Below, piece by piece: positions 1 to 9,600 of a stretch of 64,000 nucleotides of DNA. Position numbers and translations under genes: made by a program. The DNA comes from Aporhodopirellula aestuarii. GTDB lineage: Bacteria; Planctomycetota; Planctomycetia; Pirellulales; Pirellulaceae. Position 1 is the first letter of the stretch. Every line of letters starts with the position of its first letter. The notes under the pieces are model-generated. The model searched no databases. It was given only the letters and a program-made list of their open reading frames with translations, and was not told the DNA's origin. The stretch covers positions 121,788-185,787 of the forward strand of contig NZ_JAMQBK010000078.1 in assembly GCF_023701485.1 (NCBI RefSeq), in the 5' to 3' direction.

Positions 1-257
1 TCACGATCAGCGGAATTGTCGTTACACCGAATCACTTCTATGTACCTGCCTAAAAGCAGTCTTTTCAAAATTAGACGGCAATGTCCGGTTCAGTCGCGCG
101 TCCAAAGGATCAGCCGGCATCACCAATGATTGGCACGTTAGTCAACCGGTTCTCAGATGGGTAACCCAAGCGTCCCGTGTGCAAACTGACTTCATCGAAT
201 TCAATTTGGCGGTTACCGACAGTCAGGCAAACCGTGCGGCGTTCGAACCGCCGTCCG

Positions 258-2474
258 TCAGCTCGACTGCACGGTGTCGTCGGTCTTTCGATGCACGATT
301 TTGGCTTTGGGTTTTTCGTTAACCGTACCGGGAACCAGCCACGGGCCTGCGCTGTGTTCGCGGATCAACCGCATCAGTTCCTCGCTGTCGATCGCTTCGA
401 CTTCGAGCAGCCTCTGCGTGACAGCCTCGAGGACCTCGCGCCGTTGCTGCAAAATCTCCCGCGTTTGAACGAGCATGTCTTCAACGATTCGCGACACTTC
501 CTTGTCGATCATCTTGGCCATCTCTTCGCTGTGCATGATCTGGTAATCACCCATGCCACCGCTATTCAAAAACGGTGACCGCGTGCTGCGCCGGAGATTG
601 ATTCGACCGAGCCGACTCATCCCGTAATCCATCACCATGCCGCGTGCCGTTTCGGTGCACCGCTCGAGGTCGTTTTGGGCACCTGTGCTGATATCTTGGA
701 AGATCATTTCCTCAGCGAGCGTTCCCGCCAACATGACTTTCATCTGACTTTCCAGCTCGCTCTTGGTCATCAAGAATCGCTCCGACTCAGGACGCTGCAT
801 CATGTAGCCGAGCGCGGCGAGCCCGCGAGGGATGATGCTGACCTTGTGCACCGGATCGGTGTTCGGCAACGCCGCGGCAACGATCGCGTGCCCCGATTCG
901 TGATACGCGACGCGAATTTTCTCGTCTTCGTTCATCACGCGGTTCTTCTTTTCGAGTCCCGCGGTAACCCGTTCAACGGCGTCGTTGAACTCCTCCATGC
1001 CGACTGCAGGACGCTCGTTGCGAGCCGCCAACAAGGCGGCTTCATTGACGAGGTTTGCCAGGTCGGCACCAACAAATCCGCTGGTGATCGACGCGATACT
1101 GCGGAGCTCGACCGATTCGTCGAGCTTGACGTTCTTGACGTGCACCGACAGGATCTGCTCACGCCCGGCAACGTCGGGACGATCGACAAGCACGTGGCGA
1201 TCGAAGCGACCAGGTCGCAACAACGCCGGGTCGAGTGTTTCGGGGCGGTTGGTCGCGGCGACCACGATCACTCCCGAGTTGGATCCGAATCCGTCCATCT
1301 CGACGAGCAATGCGTTAAGCGTTTGCTCGCGTTCATCGTGTCCACCCACGGTACTGCCGCTACGGCTCTTGCCGAGTGCGTCGAGCTCGTCGATGAAAAT
1401 GATGCATGGCGCACGATTGGTCGCTTGGGTGAACATGTCACGCACTCGCGCCGCGCCGACACCGACAAACATCTCAACAAAGTCACTCCCCGAGAGGCTG
1501 AAGAACGGCACTCCCGCTTCGCCGGCGATCGCTCGGGCGAGCAACGTTTTCCCGGTTCCTGGAGGGCCAACCAACAGAACACCTTTGGGAATGCGTCCAC
1601 CGAGTGATTGATATTTCTCACTATTGCGGAGGAAATCGACGACTTCGCGAACTTCATCGACAGCCTCCTCGATGCCCGCGACGTCCTCAAACGTGGTCGG
1701 CAAATCATCTTCGCTGTACAGTTTCCCACGGCTGCGTGAGAACGACATCGGCGACCCGACACCGCCCATCCGCCGCAGCATCACGATCCCAAGCGCGATC
1801 AGCACCCCGATCATCAACAGCTCGGGCCAGTGATTTTCAAGGAAACGGCTCGGCCGATCGTTGTCCCAGGAAACACCAGACTTTTCGAGCAGACTGATGA
1901 AGTCCGCGGCAATAGCGTCGTTGGGGTAACCACGAATCGTGATGAACTCCACCGTCGTGGGCTCGACCTTGGCATCGCTGGCACGACCGGTGAGCACGCG
2001 GTATTTGACCTTACCGGTGATCCGATCGTCCGCGACTCGAATCTCGGACGGACTGCTGTATTCGTAGGCGACTTTCCCGTCGACACCGGCGACCACGATT
2101 TTGGGCACCGCGGCGGTGGTCCGCCGGGTAACCGTTTGAATCGGTGCCGTCTCGGACTCGGACGCGTCGCCTTCGTCCGCTGAATCGGCCGAGGACACTT
2201 GGGCAACAGACTCGGTCGATGAATCGGAGGACGACGGGGACTCCGCCGGCGATTGCGATGCGTCTACTGACGATGCGTTTTCAGCGGACTCACGCAGATT
2301 GGCGGCCTGGGTAAGCAACTCCTTGAGTTGCGGGTAGGCGAGTCGTTTGCGGTTATCAGAAACGAGGAACGCGCTCACCAGCACGGCGACGGTGATCACG
2401 ATCAAGACGAACCAAATGTTGCCGCCACCTCGATGTTCGGAAGATCCACGTGAAGATTTCGGGTTGTCACTCAT
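258..2474 (-). CDS. ftsH: ATP-dependent zinc metalloprotease FtsH
   Basis: Membrane-anchored AAA+ protease that unfolds and degrades membrane and short-lived cytosolic proteins. The 738-residue protein has an N-terminal membrane helix (about residues 20-37), a second helix (about 217-233), Walker A GPPGTGKT (303-310), Walker B IIFIDELD (358-365), the second region of homology ending in RPGRFDR (420-425) and the zinc site HESGH (525-529) with the third ligand probably Asp602. These are all hallmarks of FtsH. It is longer than the roughly 640-residue E. coli protein because the segment between the two helices is enlarged and holds a Ser/Glu/Asp-rich stretch (about 66-110). The ATG at 2474 is the only start that keeps the first helix. 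It diverges from dxr. Identification is secure. Confidence 0.97.
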   Translation of the reverse strand: MSDNPKSSRGSSEHRGGGNIWFVLIVITVAVLVSAFLVSDNRKRLAYPQLKELLTQAANLRESAENASSVDASQSPAESPSSSDSSTESVAQVSSADSADEGDASESETAPIQTVTRRTTAAVPKIVVAGVDGKVAYEYSSPSEIRVADDRITGKVKYRVLTGRASDAKVEPTTVEFITIRGYPNDAIAADFISLLEKSGVSWDNDRPSRFLENHWPELLMIGVLIALGIVMLRRMGGVGSPMSFSRSRGKLYSEDDLPTTFEDVAGIEEAVDEVREVVDFLRNSEKYQSLGGRIPKGVLLVGPPGTGKTLLARAIAGEAGVPFFSLSGSDFVEMFVGVGAARVRDMFTQATNRAPCIIFIDELDALGKSRSGSTVGGHDEREQTLNALLVEMDGFGSNSGVIVVAATNRPETLDPALLRPGRFDRHVLVDRPDVAGREQILSVHVKNVKLDESVELRSIASITSGFVGADLANLVNEAALLAARNERPAVGMEEFNDAVERVTAGLEKKNRVMNEDEKIRVAYHESGHAIVAAALPNTDPVHKVSIIPRGLAALGYMMQRPESERFLMTKSELESQMKVMLAGTLAEEMIFQDISTGAQNDLERCTETARGMVMDYGMSRLGRINLRRSTRSPFLNSGGMGDYQIMHSEEMAKMIDKEVSRIVEDMLVQTREILQQRREVLEAVTQRLLEVEAIDSEELMRLIREHSAGPWLVPGTVNEKPKAKIVHRKTDDTVQSS

Positions 2475-2676
2475 TCGAAAAGCTTGAAGAGGCGAAGGGA
2501 GGAAAAGGCTAAAGTTAACCGGCAGGGGCGATTTTTGGGCATCAGGAGCCGGAACGCGACCGTCCAGTCGTCATCCGCCGTGACACTGAAACGGTTATCC
2601 GGATTGTGATTCCGCGGCCGCTTGTGCATCATACGGGCCGCACAGGGTTTTGGTTAGAAATAAACAAGGTGGAAAA

Positions 2677-3993
2677 ATGAGGGACGGACGCCGGATCGCG
2701 ATCCTGGGAGCGACCGGCAGCATCGGGGCGGCCACGCTCGATGTCGTCGCTAGTCTTCAGAAACATGCGCCAACCGAGAACTGGGAGGTGCTCTCGGTTT
2801 CCGGACATAGCCGAGTCGACAAGCTCGTCGAGTCGGCGCGCGCCGCGCAGCCGGTGCCGCGAACGATCGTCGTCTCTGATGAACAAAACGCCACCCTCGC
2901 ACGCGAGGAAATCGCTCGCCACCAGTTGACCCGGCACTGCGAACTCGACGTAGGGCCCGACGCTTTGGTTCGCGCGGCCACCGATGTGGATGTCGACACC
3001 GTCGTGGCGGGGATCGTGGGTAGGGCGGGGCTGGAATCCACCCTCGCGGCTGTCGAAGCTGGTAAACGCGTAGGTCTGGCAAACAAGGAAACGCTGGTAA
3101 TCGCTGGCCCTGTGGTTACCGCCGCGGCCGCTCGCAGTGGATCGGAATTGCTTCCGATCGACAGCGAGCATTCTGCGATCTACCAGTGCCTCGCCGAAGC
3201 ACGCTGTCTGGCTGCGCACCGATCGCAGCCCAAGAATCCGCCAACTTCATCGATCAATCCGGCCGAGGCAACAACTGCCCCGCAAAGAATCGAATTCGGG
3301 TCCGCCGATCACTCGCTGCCCGGTGTCCGCCGTCTGATTCTGACCGCGAGCGGCGGCCCCTTCCTGGATTCGACGCGGGAAGAGATGGAAGCCGCCACGC
3401 CGAAAGAAGCGCTCAACCATCCCACTTGGGACATGGGCGAGAAAATCACGATCGACTCAGCCACGATGATGAACAAGAGCCTTGAGATCATCGAAGCGAA
3501 ATGGTTGTTCGATGTGCCGGCTGATCGGATCGAAGTCGTGATTCATCCGCAATCGATTATCCATTCCCTCGTCGAGTTTGAAGACGGCAGCGTGATCGCG
3601 CAGCTCAGCCCACCCGACATGCGGCTGCCGATTCAGTATGCTTTGACGTATCCCGATCGCCTGCCGTGCCCGGCGCCGCCGCTCGAACGCACCCAGCGAT
3701 GGGACATGAGCCTGATCCCGGTCGACCACGAGCGATTCCCAGCTTTGGAGCTCGGATTCGAAGTCGCACGGGTTGGCGGAACGGCCGGCGTCGTGCTCAA
3801 TGGAGCTAACGAAACGGCGGTTCCTCTGTTCCTGAGCGGAAAAATTCGCTTTACTGACATCGCTCGTTTGTGCAAACAGACGCTCCTCGACCACAATCAC
3901 GAGACTTCACCGAGCCTCACGCGGTTGCTCGAACTCGACACTTGGTCCCGCAAACGGGCCGCTCAACTCGCCGAAACCATTTCTGTGGCGTAG
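2677..3993 (+). CDS. dxr: 1-deoxy-D-xylulose 5-phosphate reductoisomerase
   Basis: Second enzyme of the MEP isoprenoid pathway: NADPH-dependent rearrangement and reduction of DXP to 2-C-methyl-D-erythritol 4-phosphate. Visible motifs are the NADPH-binding GATGSIG near the N-terminus, ANKETLV, the metal/substrate segment LLPIDSEHSA, the flexible loop region around TASGGPF, and NHPTWDMGEKITIDSATMMN. The ATG at 2677 is chosen because an AAGGTGG Shine-Dalgarno sequence lies 5-6 bases upstream; an upstream TTG at 2650 is in frame but unsupported. Residues following YQCLAEARC form a Pro/Ser/Asn-rich insertion of about 20-30 residues compared with the usual enzyme, just before the TASGGPF loop. It is followed 61 nt later by rseP, a common pairing in bacteria. 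Identification is secure. Confidence 0.96.
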   Translation: MRDGRRIAILGATGSIGAATLDVVASLQKHAPTENWEVLSVSGHSRVDKLVESARAAQPVPRTIVVSDEQNATLAREEIARHQLTRHCELDVGPDALVRAATDVDVDTVVAGIVGRAGLESTLAAVEAGKRVGLANKETLVIAGPVVTAAAARSGSELLPIDSEHSAIYQCLAEARCLAAHRSQPKNPPTSSINPAEATTAPQRIEFGSADHSLPGVRRLILTASGGPFLDSTREEMEAATPKEALNHPTWDMGEKITIDSATMMNKSLEIIEAKWLFDVPADRIEVVIHPQSIIHSLVEFEDGSVIAQLSPPDMRLPIQYALTYPDRLPCPAPPLERTQRWDMSLIPVDHERFPALELGFEVARVGGTAGVVLNGANETAVPLFLSGKIRFTDIARLCKQTLLDHNHETSPSLTRLLELDTWSRKRAAQLAETISVA

Positions 3994-4054
3994 TCGTAGT
4001 TTGACTTCGCCCTCCTGAATTCTTGCCTTTCCGATTTTTGCCGTAGCCCCACTT

Positions 4055-6175
4055 ATGTCATTGCTGTCTGATTTTTCCTGCCTCGCCACACTCTTGGCGG
4101 CCACGGATGAACCCGGTTTCCTCGCCTCGCTGTTGGGCGGAACCTGGCTGTGGACGAAGGTACTCGTCGGCATCGGATTGGTCATTTTCGTTCACGAACT
4201 CGGTCACTTCCTGGCCGCAAAACTTTTCGGCGTGAAATGCGAAAAGTTCTACGTGGGGTTCGACGTGCCGTTGCAAATCGGCCCGATCAAATTCCCCCGA
4301 ACGCTAGGCAAATTCACCTACGGTGAAACCGAATACGGCATCGGCATCATCCCGCTCGGCGGCTACGTCAAGATGCTCGGCCAAGACGACGATCCCCGCA
4401 AAGCCGAAGAAGAGGCCAAACGGATCCGCGAAGGTGGTGAAGGCGACGAGCCCGGCAAGCTCGATCCACGCAGCTATCCCGCGAAAACGGTATGGCAACG
4501 CATGATCATCATCAGCGCGGGCGTCGTGATGAACGTCATCACCGGGATCCTGTTCGCCGCGATCGCTTACTTTTACGGCGTTCCCTACACCCCAGCGATC
4601 GTCGGCGGTGTGACCCCCGGCGGGGCAGCTTGGACCGCGGGCGTTCAACCGGGCGGGTTGGTGACCTCGATCGCTGACTCCGAAGACGACGACCAAATGC
4701 ATTTCACCAAAATGCAAACGGCCATCATGACCGAAGGCATGGACAAGCCCGATGAGCCGATCGACGTGCGATTTTCCTACGGCTCCGAGACCCGCGAATA
4801 TTCACTGATGCCCCAACCGCACCCGCTCGAACCGAGCCTGCGGATGATCGGCATTCACGGCCCGATCAGCTCCAACTTGTTGCCAACAATCTACGCGATG
4901 CCGGGCAGTGTCGCTGCCAACGCGCTGACCGACGATGACGCCGGTGCCAAGGTTGTCGCCTGGAACGGCAGGGAAACCGATCCTGAATCGATGATGCCGA
5001 TCGCTCCCTTTCTGAACCAACTCTACAGCCAACCGACCAAGCCGATTGAGATCACTCTCGTGCGGCGTGATGGCGAAAAACACACGGTCACGCTCCCACC
5101 TCAAGCCGAAAAGGATTTTGGTATCCGCTTCCGGATCGGAAAGATCACCTCGATGATCAAGGACGGCCCCGCCGATAAAGCAGGGATGAAAGTCGGTGAC
5201 CAGATCGTCGCCATCAATGGCGATGAGGACATCGACGCCTACACGTTGCTGCTGCAATCCTGGCCAGCGGGCGAGGCCGTTGAAATCACCGTAGAACGCG
5301 GCAGCGGCAACTCAGCCGAAACGAAAACGCTCACAATCATCCCGAATGACGGGTTCCAAACCAAACCGCCCGTCTCCGAACTCGGCGAATCGATGGCCAG
5401 CACTCCGCTCGGATTGGCCTACAACCCGACCACAACCATCCAAGCTGTCACTCAAACCGACACCGACCTGCAGCCCGGTGATGAGGTGCGAGAGGTCCGA
5501 ATTCGGTTCCCTGACCCAGCCGCCCGCGAAGCACTCGCACGTCAACTCGGCGAACCCACCATGGTCAAACTGACCGAAGGCTGGGAACTCGGCGCGACCA
5601 TGCCGCTGGGTGTGTTAATGGAAACGGTCCAGGTGCTGCCCGTCGGCGCCGAAGTCCTCGTCAAAGCCACGCGTCCGCCTGAAGGCTCCGTCATCGAAGC
5701 GGCCATGAAGGTCCAAACGTCTGACCGAGACTGGTACGAACGCGGCTTAAATTTCAGCGAAATTGAACAGATCCAAACCGCTGATTCATTCGGAAACGCG
5801 CTGGCACTCGGTCTTCGCGAAGGCATCCGCGGACTCGAAAACGTCGGTCGTTTCCTGGGAATGTTGGTTTCAGGCAAGGTCCAAGCGAAATTCTTGGGCG
5901 GCCCGATTCGAATCGCACAAATGGCGAGCTACGAAGCCGAACGTGGCATCTCGGCCCAGCTGTTGTTCCTCACAATGCTGAGCATGAACCTCGCGATCCT
6001 GAACTTCCTACCGATCCCGGCTCTCGATGGCGGTCACATGTTGTTCCTCATCGCCGAAGCGATCCGAGGTAAAAAACTGGACGAAGCGTTGGAGATGCGA
6101 CTGACTTTTGCGGGTGTATTGGCGCTGCTCGCGCTGATGATCTTTGTCTTCGCCAACGACATTCTGCATCTCTAG
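4055..6175 (+). CDS. rseP: RseP-type site-2 intramembrane zinc metalloprotease
   Basis: M50 family protease of regulated intramembrane proteolysis, expected to cut anti-sigma factors or other membrane-tethered regulators. The HELGH zinc motif lies in the first transmembrane helix (residues 47-51) and the partner motif LDGGH at 657-661 in a C-terminal helix; both are intact. At 706 residues it is much longer than E. coli RseP (450). The extra length is in the periplasmic part, which holds a PDZ-like segment near 183-206, a clear PDZ segment near 369-420 (DGPADKAGMKVGDQIVAING), and a further PDZ-like region before the last helices. It follows dxr with a 61-nt gap, probably co-transcribed. The catalytic call is secure; the gene symbol rests on architecture. 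Confidence 0.93.
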   Translation: MSLLSDFSCLATLLAATDEPGFLASLLGGTWLWTKVLVGIGLVIFVHELGHFLAAKLFGVKCEKFYVGFDVPLQIGPIKFPRTLGKFTYGETEYGIGIIPLGGYVKMLGQDDDPRKAEEEAKRIREGGEGDEPGKLDPRSYPAKTVWQRMIIISAGVVMNVITGILFAAIAYFYGVPYTPAIVGGVTPGGAAWTAGVQPGGLVTSIADSEDDDQMHFTKMQTAIMTEGMDKPDEPIDVRFSYGSETREYSLMPQPHPLEPSLRMIGIHGPISSNLLPTIYAMPGSVAANALTDDDAGAKVVAWNGRETDPESMMPIAPFLNQLYSQPTKPIEITLVRRDGEKHTVTLPPQAEKDFGIRFRIGKITSMIKDGPADKAGMKVGDQIVAINGDEDIDAYTLLLQSWPAGEAVEITVERGSGNSAETKTLTIIPNDGFQTKPPVSELGESMASTPLGLAYNPTTTIQAVTQTDTDLQPGDEVREVRIRFPDPAAREALARQLGEPTMVKLTEGWELGATMPLGVLMETVQVLPVGAEVLVKATRPPEGSVIEAAMKVQTSDRDWYERGLNFSEIEQIQTADSFGNALALGLREGIRGLENVGRFLGMLVSGKVQAKFLGGPIRIAQMASYEAERGISAQLLFLTMLSMNLAILNFLPIPALDGGHMLFLIAEAIRGKKLDEALEMRLTFAGVLALLALMIFVFANDILHL

Positions 6176-6611
6176 ACCTGACACGGCACTACTGCGTGCC
6201 ACACCCCTCACGCGTCGAAACCGACCGTGGGGTGCGGTCCCTGTCCGACATAAGCCGAGTCGGGTTGCTAAGTCGGTGTGTGGAAACGCCAGCCTGAAGG
6301 CGGAACGGCGTTCTCGACCGGGCAAAAAAAATTGCTTTTTGTTCACCCCACCAACGGGACGCGGCGTCCCTCTAACCTAAGAAAACGCCCTTTTTTCAGC
6401 GAAATCGCGTGAAACTCAAGGGCTTGCGGGTCCGTTCCAGTTTCACGATTTAGGTCTTTCGGAAAAATCCCACTTTCGACTAAAGTTCGCCCTGGAAATA
6501 ACCCCGGCGCGGGAACCCGCTCTGTGCAGGACTGCCCAGAACCCTCGCCACTGTCGGTCGGCCCCTGTTAGGCGTCGACCGCTCGCACCCAAGGAATGGA
6601 GCGTTAGCACG
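6176..6611. other. Intergenic region with inverted repeat
   Basis: A 436-nt gap between rseP and the DUF4332 ATPase. I see no supported gene. It holds a short hairpin just after rseP (GGCA...TGCC near 6189), a GC-rich palindromic stretch around 6286-6320, and a perfect 9-bp inverted repeat CGTGAAACT (6408-6416) / AGTTTCACG (6439-6447), which may belong to the promoter region of the downstream gene. A GGAG Shine-Dalgarno-like sequence lies near 6597. Confidence 0.5.
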
Positions 6612-9600
6612 ATGTTGTTGGATCGCATTGAAATCGACAGTCACGGCCCGTTGAACCGAGTCGAACTGGGTCCCCTCTCTCACCACCTAAACGTGCTCGT
6701 CGGTGCTCCAGGGTCTGGAAAGACCGCCATCGGCCGCTTTATCCGTGATTCGCTGATCGACCGCGAATACCCAAGAGGAATGCTCAGTGGTTCCGCAGGC
6801 CGCGTCGTGTGGGTCGACAACAACGGCTGGATCCATTGCCGCCGCGAACAAGACGGCACGCCTGGCGGTCGCCGCAGCGTTGAATTTGAACCACGCAGCG
6901 AAACGGCAGGCATCTGGGACGGATACACCGAAGGTTGGTTCGACGGTCCGCACGCCAACGCCATTCACCGTGACGCCTACGGCTCCGAGATCGCATCGCA
7001 AACCGCCTCCGCCTATCGATCTTCGCTCGCATCGCGAACCCTCGGCGGAATCCGAATCCCCGAGTCGATCGTCGATGGCGTGATGGTCGACACGACCGTA
7101 AGCAGCGTCTCGCGAGTCGTCGCCTCGTGCGTTTCCGCAGGTCTCGATCGCGAAGATCTTGCCCGCCTGCCGTTCGAAAACGAAACCGCCCAATTCGCTC
7201 AGCAAGGATTCACCGACGCTCCCGTCCGTGATCGCGACGACCGTCAACGCCGCGCCCTCCGCAGCGAACTCGCCGACGTCGAAGCGGAACTCAGCAAACT
7301 CAGTGCCCTCGCCGATCGCAATCCAACCGAGGAAGCCGCGTCGCCCCTGACCAATGTCGACTACGATCGCCTCACCCGCGAACGTGACCAATGCGTTCGT
7401 CGCCGCGATGAACTGATCGCCCGGCGTGAAGAATCCATCCGTATCCGCGGTAGTCGCTACCGCGCCCCGGTCGCAAACTACACGAGTCCTTGGGGACCAA
7501 TCGACTCGCGGTACGCTTCCACGAACTGGGATGCAAACACCGCCCAACTACGTGCTCTCCATCAGCGTGCGGACTCACTGCGTTCACGCGCCGCGGAACT
7601 CCAACGCTGGATCGCCGAACTCGATTCGCAGTCCCACGCCCGCTCGGCTGTCGATGTGCCGTTTGCCGGTTACGACGTGCAACCACGATACAGTGCTGAC
7701 TACACGCTGCCACGTCACTGGCAATCCACCTCAACGGAACACCTGCAAAATAAGATCCGCCAAGCCGATCGTGAAATCGTCTCGCTCCGCCGCGTGCTCG
7801 CTGACGTCCGCGGACTGCGTGAGATGATCGGCACAACGATGCGGTCAACCACCCCGTACACCGAATCATACGATTGGCTCGACGACAGTTGGATGCAGGG
7901 CCGACGCTACGACCACTTCGTCCGTGCGATGGACCATTACCGCAGCGATCGACCGTGGGTCGACTTCTACGACCGGGCCTACCAACCACTACGACCGGTC
8001 GACGACCTTGCGATGCGAATCGAAGCCACCACTCGTCACCTCGATTGGTTGTTGTCGCGATTTGACGTTCCCGGATCGACAGTCGACTCCCGCCCATCGG
8101 ACCCTTACACGTGGCTCCATGAAAGCGAACGAGCTGGATTCATTGAAGAATCACTCCGCCGCGTCCGCAACCAACTCCGCCAACGAGACTTCTTCAACAC
8201 CGCGCACCTGGACGCGATCGTTGTGGAATTGACCCGTTCGCTCGATCATCTGATGTTGCAGCGTCGCCGTGTCGTGGAATCGCTCGCCGCACAGCACACC
8301 AATTCGAATCGTGATTTCACCGGCCTTTCGGGTCATCAGCTCGACTGGGTCAACGAACGCCGTTCCGCCAACGAAGAGCTTGCGAGCATCGAGAGTGAAC
8401 TTCGCCGCGTGCTCGACCAAACCGCGACGCTTCGCCATTCGCAACGTTACCTTCCGATCGTCGACCGCGCTTATCCGATCGGCACGGGCATCTACGACAG
8501 CCCGATCGGATCAACCTACGGAACCTACACCGGTCTGGATCAGGGCCAGTCCGAATCGCTGCGTGCGGAAGTTCGCTCGATGGATGCCGAAATCGCACGT
8601 TTCAACCAACGCCTCAGTGACCTCGACCTTCGAATCCGCGCGCTGCGTGCACGTCCGGCTGTCGCTCCAACGCCTTATGGCGACATCGCTCGCCTTCGCC
8701 GTCGCCGCGACGAACTGATCAGCCTGCTGAACCGACATCGCCCTGTCGCGCGCCGTGAATCATCACTCTGCGAGCTCGCGAGCCGATGGTTAATTCGACT
8801 TTCGGGCGGACGTCATCGGGTCGTGACTTGGTCCGTTTCCCCGACTGCGGTCGATCCCTACACAACACTCGAAACCGCGTCGGCGGATCGCGACAGCGCA
8901 CCCAACGGGCGCATCGAAGGTCGCCGCATTGGCGTCACCATCGATAACGTTGACGAACGCAACGTTCCCGCCGCCACCCGCGCAATTGCCTGCTTAGCCG
9001 TTCGCATGGCCGCCGGTGAATTGCTTGGACGGATGGGTCACGCCATCCCGCTCGTTCTCGAAACACACCGCGAACTATTCACCGCTGGCGAGCCGCAAAC
9101 CGCAGCTACAGACGGCTACGTGCCCGCGAGAGAAGCGGACGCGTATTCGCACTGGACTCGCGAAGGACTCTGCGGTGATTCGATCGCATCGGCGTTTGCA
9201 GACTACGCTGCGGCAGGTCGCCAAGTACTCGTGTTGACCGAGCACGCCCCACTCGCCGATGTGTTGCGTCGATCCGGTGCCCGTTTCTTCCAACTGCATA
9301 CGCAGCGAATCGTCCACCCACACCGACCGCTTTGGCGCAACGGTGAACGAAACGATCGCTACACCGGCCCTCATACGATCAACGTCGACGGACTCCCCGC
9401 CTCCAATGGCCACGAAACAATGGACTGGGCGGATGCCGGTTCGATCAACCGTGAATTTGATCACGCCTGGCGTGAAAGCGCCGGACTGCGAGACGAGGCA
9501 TCGTATTGTGCCACCGCAACGGACGCCCCGGGCGCTGGTGCGGCACACCGTGACGGCTACTACTACGCCGACAAAAGCTCAACGTATCCGGTCGCATCGA

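Noticed and set aside
1-257. Possible end of another gene at the window start
   Set aside because: No frame with family features reaches the edge; region appears to be non-coding downstream of ftsH.
675-1607. 310-residue plus-strand frame antisense to ftsH
   Set aside because: Shadow of ftsH; no family pattern.
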